Source of the DNA: Kitasatospora sp. NBC_01266
Lineage (GTDB): Bacteria; Actinomycetota; Actinomycetes; Streptomycetales; Streptomycetaceae
Direction of reading: 5' to 3'
Assembly: GCF_036242395.1 (NCBI RefSeq)
Contig: NZ_CP108458.1
Coordinates: forward strand, 1,984,001-2,048,000
Length of the DNA stretch: 64,000 bases
Shown: piece after piece, positions 40,779-48,000 of the stretch
Position numbering within the stretch: position 1 is the first letter of the stretch
How the letters are laid out: each line of letters begins with the position of its first letter
Notes under the pieces: model-generated
What the model was told of the DNA's origin: nothing
Seen by the model: only the letters and a program-made list of their open reading frames with translations
Databases searched by the model: none
Translations under genes and position numbers: made by a program

Positions 40779-41015
40779 TCAGCTGTTGAAGCAGGTGTCG
40801 CCGAACGCCGGGTTCAGCAGGCCGATCACGCTGATCGTGTTGCCGCAGACGTTGACCGGGACGTGCACCGGAACCTGGACGACGTTGCCCGACACAACAC
40901 CGGGCGAGTGCACCGCGGCACCCTCGGCGCCGGCGGTCGCGTTGGCGGCACCCGCACCGGCCAGCATCAGCCCACCGGCCGCAGCCGTGACAACCGCGAT
41001 CTTCTTGGCGTTCAT
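40779..41015 (-). CDS. chpH: Short chaplin (ChpH type)
   Basis: A 78-aa secreted amyloid-forming coat protein. The signal peptide is MNAKKIAVVTAAAGGLMLAG...ANATA, then one chaplin domain HSPGVVSGNVVQVPVHVPVNVCGNTISVIGLLNPAFGDTCFNS with the two conserved Cys and no sorting signal. It is released and self-assembles on aerial structures, while the long chaplin is wall-anchored. It has its own terminator and presumably its own developmentally regulated promoter in the 285 bp upstream. Confidence 0.95.
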   Translation of the reverse strand: MNAKKIAVVTAAAGGLMLAGAGAANATAGAEGAAVHSPGVVSGNVVQVPVHVPVNVCGNTISVIGLLNPAFGDTCFNS

Positions 41016-41211
41016 CTTTCCTCCTGATCATCTGAGCGACCCGGTCCCCGAGCCGCCATAGGAGTGAACGAGGCTCTGCCAAATGGGGTACGCGACATGG
41101 AATCCATTCACCCGCAGCGGTGATGGATCGCTCTGATGAGCGGTCATGGAGAAAGCGGAAGAATCGATTCTTCCCGCCATGGATAACCGACCCGCTCGTC
41201 ATCCCCTCAGA

Positions 41212-41257
41212 TAAAAAGGCCCGCCCCAGAAGTCACTCGGACTTCTGGGGCGGGCCT
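41212..41257 (-). terminator. Rho-independent terminator of the M20 peptidase gene
   Basis: An 18-bp perfect stem with a 5-nt loop (arms 41217-41234 and 41240-41257), followed on the minus strand by TTTTTAT. A textbook terminator. Confidence 0.9.
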
Positions 41258-41258
41258 G

Positions 41259-41298
41259 GCGAGGTCTGGCGAGGTCTGACGAGACCTGACGAGGCCTG
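41259..41298. repeat. Four 10-bp tandem repeats
   Basis: GCGAGGTCTG, GCGAGGTCTG, ACGAGACCTG, ACGAGGCCTG in tandem between the terminator stem and the M20 stop codon. Parts of units 1/2 and 3 are complementary and could fold. Confidence 0.75.
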
Positions 41299-41300
41299 CG

Positions 41301-42638
41301 TCAGCAGGCGTCGAGGAACCGGTCCAGCACCCGGACCCCGAACTTCAGTCCGTCGACCGGCACCCGCTCGTCCACCCCGTGGAACATCCCGGCGAAGTCC
41401 AGCTCCGGCGGCAGCTGCAGCGGCGCGAAGCCGAAGCAGCGGATCCCGAGGTCCTGGAACGACTTCGCGTCCGTCCCGCCCGACAGGCAGTACGGCACCG
41501 CCCGGGCGATCGGGTCCTCGGCCCGCAGCGCCGACTGCATCGCCTCCACCAGTGCGCCGTCGAAACTGGTCTCGATCGCCTTGTCGGAGTGCAGGCTCTC
41601 GCGCTTCACCCGCGGGCCGAGCACGCTGTCCAGCTCGGCCAGGAACTCCTCCTCGTACCCCGGCAGGAACCGCCCGTCCACGTGCGCCGTGGCCTGCCCC
41701 GGAATCACGTTCACCTTGTACCCGGCACCGAGCATGGTCGGCTGCGCGGTGTTGCGCAGCGTGGTGCCGATCATCTTGGCGATGCCGCCGAGGACGCGGA
41801 GGGTCTCGTCCATGTTCTCCGGGTCGAGCGGCACGCCGAGCGCGTCCGAGAGCTCGTCCAGGAAGGATCGGACCGTCTTGGTGATCCGCAGCGGGAACTC
41901 GTGCCGCCCGAGCCGGGCCACCGCCTCGCACAGCTCGGTGATGGCGTTGTCGTCGTTCATCATCGAGCCGTGCCCGGCCCGGCCCTCGACCGTGAGCCGC
42001 ATCCAGTGCATGCCCTTCTCGGCCGTCTCGATCAGGTAGAGCCGCGCCTTGTCGTTGACGGTGAACGAGAACCCGCCGACCTCGCCGATCGCCTCGGTCA
42101 CGCCCTCGAACAGATCCGGGTGCTTGTCCACCAGGTACCGCGCGCCGTAGGTGCCGCCCGCCTCCTCGTCCGCGAGGAACGCGAGCACCAGGTCACGCGG
42201 AGGCTTGCGCCCGGTCCGCAGCCGGTCGCGGACGACCGCCAGCGTCATGGCGTCCATGTCCTTCATGTCCACCGCGCCACGGCCCCAGACGCAACCGTCC
42301 GCGACCTCGCCGGAGAACGGGTGGTGCGTCCAGTCGTCGGCGTTGGCCGGCACCACGTCGGTGTGCCCGTGGATCAGCAGCCCCGGCCGCGACCGGTCCT
42401 CACCCTCGATCCGCACCACGGTCGAGGCCCGGCCCTTGGCCGACTCGATGATCTTCGGCTCCAGCCCGAACTCGGCCAGCTGCTCCGCCACGTACTCGGC
42501 CGCGGCCCGCTCGCCAGGCCCCGATCCGTCCCCGTAGTTGCTGGTGTCGATCCGGATCAGGTCACGACAGATGTCGACCACCTCCGACTCCCCCGTCACC
42601 CGCGACCCGCCGGCGCGCTCCGCATTCGCCTCGCTCAC
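41301..42638 (-). CDS. M20/M25/M40-family metallopeptidase
   Basis: A 445-aa di-zinc exopeptidase-like enzyme. The start is GTG 42638 (GAGGAG upstream). Metal-ligand blocks: LLIHGHTDVVPAN (His, Asp), WGRGAVDMKDMDA (bridging Asp), LAFLADEEAGG (catalytic and ligand Glu), EVGGFSF (Glu), and the final His in FHGVDERVPVDGL. The dimerisation (lid) domain follows WMRLTVEGRAGHGS. Annotated elsewhere as peptidase or dipeptidase; the natural substrate is unknown. Confidence 0.9.
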   Translation of the reverse strand: MSEANAERAGGSRVTGESEVVDICRDLIRIDTSNYGDGSGPGERAAAEYVAEQLAEFGLEPKIIESAKGRASTVVRIEGEDRSRPGLLIHGHTDVVPANADDWTHHPFSGEVADGCVWGRGAVDMKDMDAMTLAVVRDRLRTGRKPPRDLVLAFLADEEAGGTYGARYLVDKHPDLFEGVTEAIGEVGGFSFTVNDKARLYLIETAEKGMHWMRLTVEGRAGHGSMMNDDNAITELCEAVARLGRHEFPLRITKTVRSFLDELSDALGVPLDPENMDETLRVLGGIAKMIGTTLRNTAQPTMLGAGYKVNVIPGQATAHVDGRFLPGYEEEFLAELDSVLGPRVKRESLHSDKAIETSFDGALVEAMQSALRAEDPIARAVPYCLSGGTDAKSFQDLGIRCFGFAPLQLPPELDFAGMFHGVDERVPVDGLKFGVRVLDRFLDAC

Positions 42639-42822
42639 ACCCACTCCTCGTCGTCTGGCCCCGCCCGGCACACCCGTCCGGACCGCCCCCGACCTCGCCG
42701 GGAACCTTTCGAGCACGGTCCCGCCATCCTCCCCCAGTCCCTGCCCCACCCCAAGGAAATCCCCCCAGAACCTCTCCGAACCCTCCCGTCCACCCCCCAG
42801 CCACCCCCACTCCCCCAGGCTT

Positions 42823-42852
42823 TTGGGCCCCTGAGCCGATCTTTGCTACAGT
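42823..42852 (+). promoter_or_regulatory. Likely promoter of the tRNA-Leu gene
   Basis: TTGGGC (42823-42828) and TACAGT (42847-42852) with an 18-bp spacer, about 41 bp upstream of the tRNA 5' end. Reasonable sigma-HrdB-type spacing but not a strong consensus. Confidence 0.4.
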
Positions 42853-42893
42853 TATGCATGTCAGCGAGGCCGACGGGCCGAGCGGACCACCTA

Positions 42894-42978
42894 GTCCGGG
42901 TGGCGGAATGGCAGACGCGCTAGCTTGAGGTGCTAGTGCCCTTTATCGGGCGTGGGGGTTCAAGTCCCCCCTCGGACA
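42894..42978 (+). tRNA. tRNA-Leu (anticodon GAG)
   Basis: 85-nt class II tRNA. Acceptor GTCCGGG pairs with CTCGGAC (one G-U) with discriminator A. The D arm is GGCGGAATGGCAGACGC, the anticodon stem CTAGC/GCTAG encloses loop TTGAGGT with GAG, the variable arm is TGCCCTTTATCGGGCGT, and the T arm is GGGGGTTCAAGTCCCCC. CCA is not encoded. Its 3' end is part of the repeat that bounds the island to the right, so it is the attachment site and remains functional. Confidence 0.95.
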
Positions 42979-42980
42979 CA
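42964..42980. other. Left attachment repeat (attL) in the tRNA-Leu 3' end
   Basis: GTCCCCCCTCGGACACA covers the 3' side of the T stem, the acceptor strand and two bases beyond. A 16/17 copy is at 60524-60540 in the same orientation. Confidence 0.75.
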
Positions 42981-43101
42981 CTTTTTGTACACGCTGCTTG
43001 GTTTTTGGGCAGCGGTCTTCGGCGCCCGTTCCTGGCCTTCGGCGAGGGACGGGCGTTCGCCGTTTCACGCCCTGCTCAGCGGGGTGTCGGCGCAGTGGTG
43101 G

Positions 43102-44565
43102 TCAGCCGATGGCGATCCTCTCTCTCGACGGTGTGTCTGCGGTCAGGGTTCGGCCCGCCGAGTCGTAGACAAGGCCGACACCGCAAGCCCGAAGCCACGC
43201 GACGACCTCCAGCGCGCTCGCGACTCCCACGGCCTGCTCGTCCGACCGGTCGGCGGCGAGCCTGATCCACAGGGCCGGCAGGCGCGGCAGGACCTCGTCC
43301 TCACGCACGTACGCGTTGCGCGGCCGGTCAGGATTGGGCGTAGTGGCGCTGGAGTGACCGTGGCGGCAGCGGTAGGCGGGGCGGCCGTGGGACCAGCAGG
43401 ACTCCATCAGCCGACCGCACGGACCGCAGCGCAACAGCCCCGCCAGCACGTACTCACGCTCGGCCAGCGTGTCGCGTCGGGCGCGGATGCCCTGGACCGC
43501 GATGAAGTCGGCCTCACTGACCAGCGCGGGATGCGCCACGTCGGTGGAGATGACCCAGTCGTCGGGGGCGTTCCAGCGCATCACCTCGCGCGTGCCGAGG
43601 GTGGTGTTGGCGGTGTCGATCAGGTCGTGGTCGGTGCGCTGGCGGTTCCACACCTGGCGCCCGGTGTAGCGGGGATTGGCCAGGATCGCGCGCACCGTGG
43701 TCAGCGTCCACTGCTGCGCGCTGCGGTGCGGGTTGCGCTCCGGGTCTGCGACCGAGGGGCACGGGATCGCGGTGTCGTTGAGGGCACGGGTGATCCGGGC
43801 AATGCTGTGGCCGGCCAGGCGCTGGGCGAAGATCCAGCTCACGATCCGCCCGCACTCGAGGTCGGTGTCAAGACGCTGGATACGCACACCGCGGCGGGCC
43901 AGCGCCCGGTTCGGATGCGGTCCCGCATCCACGAGTCGATACCCGTAGGGCGGCCGGCCCCCGAGATAGCGGCCCTGGTCACGCGCTTGGACGGTCATGG
44001 CCGTGCGGACCCGGATGCGGGTGCGGGCGACCTCCCGTTTCGCCAGGATCCCGAGCAGGACCATCAACTCCTCGTGCCCGGCGACCTTCGGGTCAGCCGC
44101 ACCGCCCAACTCTGGTATCCACACCGTGACGCCGTAGTGCTCGAACAGCGGAGCCATGACGGTGAACTGGTTCCCGTGAAAGGCCCGTTCGCTGGAGCCG
44201 ATCACGATCGCGTCGAACTCCCGCTCCGGGGCGGCCATCGCAGCGAGCAGCGCGGCGGCCTCCGGTCGGCGCGCCCACGGCAGGGTGCGGCTGTGGCCGA
44301 TATCGAAGAACTCCGCCACGATCCGGCCATGACCACTCGTCAGGGCCTGCGCCCGCAGCAACTGCCATCCCCGGGAAGTGACTGGATCTTGGTGGTCCTC
44401 CGTGGAAACCCGGCCGTAGAACGCGAACCGCACCCCGCACCGATCCCAGCGGCCCGCCTCGGGCCGAAGCTGACCGAACGCATCGGCCCACCGCAGCAAC
44501 GAGCCAGCACGGTCCGCTGGAGGGCCCACTGCGAGCAGCGGAGGCGCTACGACTTTCACCATCAT
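43102..44565 (-). CDS. Serine recombinase / integrase
   Basis: A 487-aa large serine recombinase. The start at ATG 44565 is supported by GGAGGTG; the open frame continues upstream to 44685 without a better site. Leading residues VKVVAPPLLAVGPPADRAGSLLRWADAFG form a subfamily-specific N-terminal extension. The resolvase domain starts RFAFYGRVSTEDHQ with the catalytic Ser, and SRTLPWARRPEAAALL and an IVIGSSERAF segment follow. The recombinase domain includes GRYLGGRPPYGYRL and RITRALNDTAIPCPS, and a zinc ribbon CGPCGRLMESCW...YRCRHGH follows. It lies 123 bp from the tRNA-Leu attachment site, transcribed towards it, and is presumably the enzyme that moved the island. A decayed relative is at 59448-59665. 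Confidence 0.9.
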   Translation of the reverse strand: MMVKVVAPPLLAVGPPADRAGSLLRWADAFGQLRPEAGRWDRCGVRFAFYGRVSTEDHQDPVTSRGWQLLRAQALTSGHGRIVAEFFDIGHSRTLPWARRPEAAALLAAMAAPEREFDAIVIGSSERAFHGNQFTVMAPLFEHYGVTVWIPELGGAADPKVAGHEELMVLLGILAKREVARTRIRVRTAMTVQARDQGRYLGGRPPYGYRLVDAGPHPNRALARRGVRIQRLDTDLECGRIVSWIFAQRLAGHSIARITRALNDTAIPCPSVADPERNPHRSAQQWTLTTVRAILANPRYTGRQVWNRQRTDHDLIDTANTTLGTREVMRWNAPDDWVISTDVAHPALVSEADFIAVQGIRARRDTLAEREYVLAGLLRCGPCGRLMESCWSHGRPAYRCRHGHSSATTPNPDRPRNAYVREDEVLPRLPALWIRLAADRSDEQAVGVASALEVVAWLRACGVGLVYDSAGRTLTADTPSRERIAIG

Positions 44566-45069
44566 GGCCGACACCTCCACGCAGGCCGGGGCCCGCTCAC
44601 CAACGACTGGGATATCCGCCAGCACGTCAGACACGCCAAAAAACAGCATAGTTAACTCGAAAGGATGAACATCACCGCGCGGCATTACCCCGGCCGAGGC
44701 CGACCATGTAGCGCAAGAGCCCCATCAGCAAGGAACCACGTCTCACGGCGATAGATATTTTGACACTCCGTCGTCAATTGGGTGACCGACCCTGCGCCCC
44801 CTTGCTACTCCTGGGTAGCCAGAACAGTCACCCACGAACGCGCAGCAGACGAATTTCGCAGTAATATTTTCGCCTTTCCTGCCTGCACAGACTGAGGGCG
44901 CCCCTAGACTGGTTCCCCACTGGGCCAGCCCATCCCTGACACGTCAACTACCCTGCTGTGAGTCGTAGTCGGAGATGCATTGCCCGGCAGCACGGGCAGT
45001 AGACGGTCGCGGCAAGCTCATGAGACCGCCACCGAGGGATGGGAATCCCATGATGCAGAGGAAGTGAAC
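44566..45069. other. AT-richer divergent promoter region of the island
   Basis: 504 bp between the recombinase and the cargo operon, clearly less GC-rich than its surroundings (ATAGATATTTTGACA near 44751, GCAGTAATATTTTCGCC near 44861). A TTGACA hexamer is at 44760-44765, but I could not find a -10 box at the right distance. TAATAT at 44862-44867 could be a -10 box. An open frame reaches back to TTG 44980. This is where regulation of the operon should be sought. Confidence 0.5.
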
Positions 45070-48000
45070 TTGAGCGGGGTTTCGAACGTTTCAACGCAGG
45101 TCCTCAAGATCGTTGCGTTGGTGCGAGAGGCTGCGCGAGGAATCACTCAAGCCGAACTGACAGCTCTGGCTGGGGTACGCCATCCGCGACTGCCCGAGAT
45201 CCGCCTCATGCAACTCGTGGAACGCGCCGTGGCGGCGGAGTTGCTGCAGATCACCGATGGATGGATCACTGCAGTCGATTCCCCCGCAGTCCCCGAGTCC
45301 ACGGCTGGCGTTGTGGAGGCTGCATCAGAAGCAACGACCGAACGCTGCGGTACCCGCTTCGCGGCCGTCGACCTGGAGAGCGTGGTACGGACTACGGCCA
45401 TGGAGCCTTACCTGGAACGGCACGTCTACCAGATCGCCGTCGCGCGCTTCGGCAGCGACAGTGAGTGGGTAGCTGCCGCGCCACGCTGGGACTGCTTCGT
45501 GCAGCTCTCCTGCGATCAGGAAGAGATCCGCGACCCTGCGCTGCGGAAGCAGGTGCGTGACCACGGGGCCAAACCTGACGAGGCGTGGGCCGGGCTCTCC
45601 GCCCAACTCGCCAGCGCGGATGCCGTCGTCGCCTACAACGGTACCGGCCTCGACTTCCCCTTGATCCGGGAAGCGTCGATCCGCGCGGGCCTAGACGATC
45701 CGCTGGCTTCGTGTGCGCTGGTGGACGCGCTGTATCTCGCGCACGTCGTCTGGCCGGCCGCAGAGTCCCACCGCCTGCACGACCTGGCGAAGGAGGTCAG
45801 CGTCCAAAGCCGGGATCTGCGTGCGCACACCGCACCGGACGACGTCGCTCTCCTTGTACGGGTGCTTGCCTGCGCTGGCCATGAAGTAGCCTCCTGGCAG
45901 GCGAACTTGAGGAGCTTGCTGGCGGACGTCTGCGCCGGATCACCAGCCTGGCGAGTACTGTTACACCTGGCCGGGAGCGAGTCGGCACAGGACGACCAGG
46001 CCCAGCCGTGGGAACCGCATCAAGTGTCGCTGCTCCTCAGCAGCGAGCTCGCACAACACCAACCTCGACGAGTACCCGACGGCCAACCAAGCGGGCGCGC
46101 CAACGTCCACGTACCGGACCGCCTGCGGAATCACGACGGCGTGGTGGACCCGGGGTTACTGGCCGCATCCGTGCATCTGACCAAGGCCGAACAGCGGCCC
46201 GCGCAGCAACATATGGGGGACACACTCCACGCCTGGACCCGTGCGGGCACCTCAGGCCTCCTGGAGGCTCCGACCGGCACCGGGAAGAGCTACGCGGTGC
46301 TGGCGGCGGCTCTCGAATGGCTGGCCGGAGCCCCCGACCGGACCGCCGTCGTAGCCACGTTCACGAAACAACTCCAGAGCCAGATGGCCAGGGATCTCAA
46401 GGATCTCGACCGCGCCTTCCCCGGGGTACTGACTGTGGCCGACCTGGTCAAGGGACAGGCCAACCGCCTCTCCCTGGCGGCCCTGACCTCTGCACTGGTG
46501 GAGGCCACCCGGGCAGCCCCGGGAGCGGCCAGCAGCCGACGCCCTGTCGGCCATCCCCGGTTCCGCGAGCTGACGGCCTACCTGCTGCTGCGATTGCGGG
46601 CCTGTACCCATGCCCCACTGTCCTGGACCGCGCGTTCGGTGGATCCAGTCGACCTGCCGGCGTTCTTCGCCTCCTACGCCGGCCACGCGCTGCCGCTTTG
46701 GTTGGCTTCACTCTCCCAGCGCGATGGGGACTTTCGCCCCGGAGCCGACACGCCACTGGCGCCACACGCGGACACCGTGCGCGAGGCGATCGCCGGGCAC
46801 CGCCTGGTGCTCGCCAACCACGCCTTGGTGCTGTCCCATCTCGACGACCTGCGCTCGCTCGGCCCGCAGATTCTCCTCGTCATCGACGAGGCCCACGAGC
46901 TTGAGAACGCGGCCACCTCGGCACTGACCGCGGCGGTGGACCACCGCGAGGTGGAGATGCTGCTCGCCGAGGCGGCGGCCTGGGTCAACGAGGCGCGTGC
47001 CGGCTCCGCCAGGGATCGCGCCGCTGCCGCCCTGAACGGCCTGGAGACCCTGCTGGCACACGAGCGCCTTCCCCATCTGGCTGCGCAGGCGTTCGACGCC
47101 CGGGCAAAGGGCGTCGGCGCTCGGATCGGCACCAGGACAGCCACTCTGGCCAGCCCTTTTTCCGGAACCTCCGGCACACAGGAAGCCCGCCGTTTCGATC
47201 GTCTGCTGGTCCAGCACGGCCACGCAATAGGCCAAGTGGCCGCCACGATCAGCCAGTACGTTGCAGAGCACTCAGCAACGCTGGACGCACTCGCGCGGGA
47301 GCGGGCGCGTGGCCTCACCGGCAGAGCCGACGACCTCGCCAACACGCTCGCCCGACTCGCGACCGACCTTGAGGCGCTGCTCCAACCGACCCTCACCCTC
47401 GACGATCAGGGTGGCTCTTCCAGGCCTTCCCGTGTGGTGTTTCTGGAGGAGCTGGGCGAGCCGGACATCAGTCCCCGCGCCTATCGGTTCCGCATCGCCT
47501 CCAGCCCGGTCGACCTGGTCGACGACCCCGAGTGGCAGCGCTATCTGCAGTCCTTCGATCGCGTCCACTACGTCTCGGCGACCCTTCGGGTCGGCGGCTC
47601 CTGGGACTTCATCCGCAACCATCTCGCGCTGGCGGCCAGCCTGCCCGCGCTGGCCCTGGACTCACCGTTCGACCTGGCAAACCAAGCCGAACTGGTCTGC
47701 TTCTCGGACTTCCCGTCCTGGGCAGAACAGGAGGAGGGGGCCATGGCAACCGTAGCGCACCAGCTCGGTGGCTATGCCGAGGAGGCGGTGCGGCCTCGCC
47801 ACGACGGCGACGGCCACGACGGCGGCGCGATGGTGCTCACCACCGCTCGGGCGACCGCTGCCGGCATTGCCGACCGGCTGGAACGGGAGCTCCGAGCTCG
47901 CGTGCTGACCGCCCCGGTGGTCGGGGCGCTGCCGCTGGGCAACGGACGAGCGGTCACCGAGTTCACCGACCGGCAGAGCGGCGGCGGTTTCCTGGTCGGC

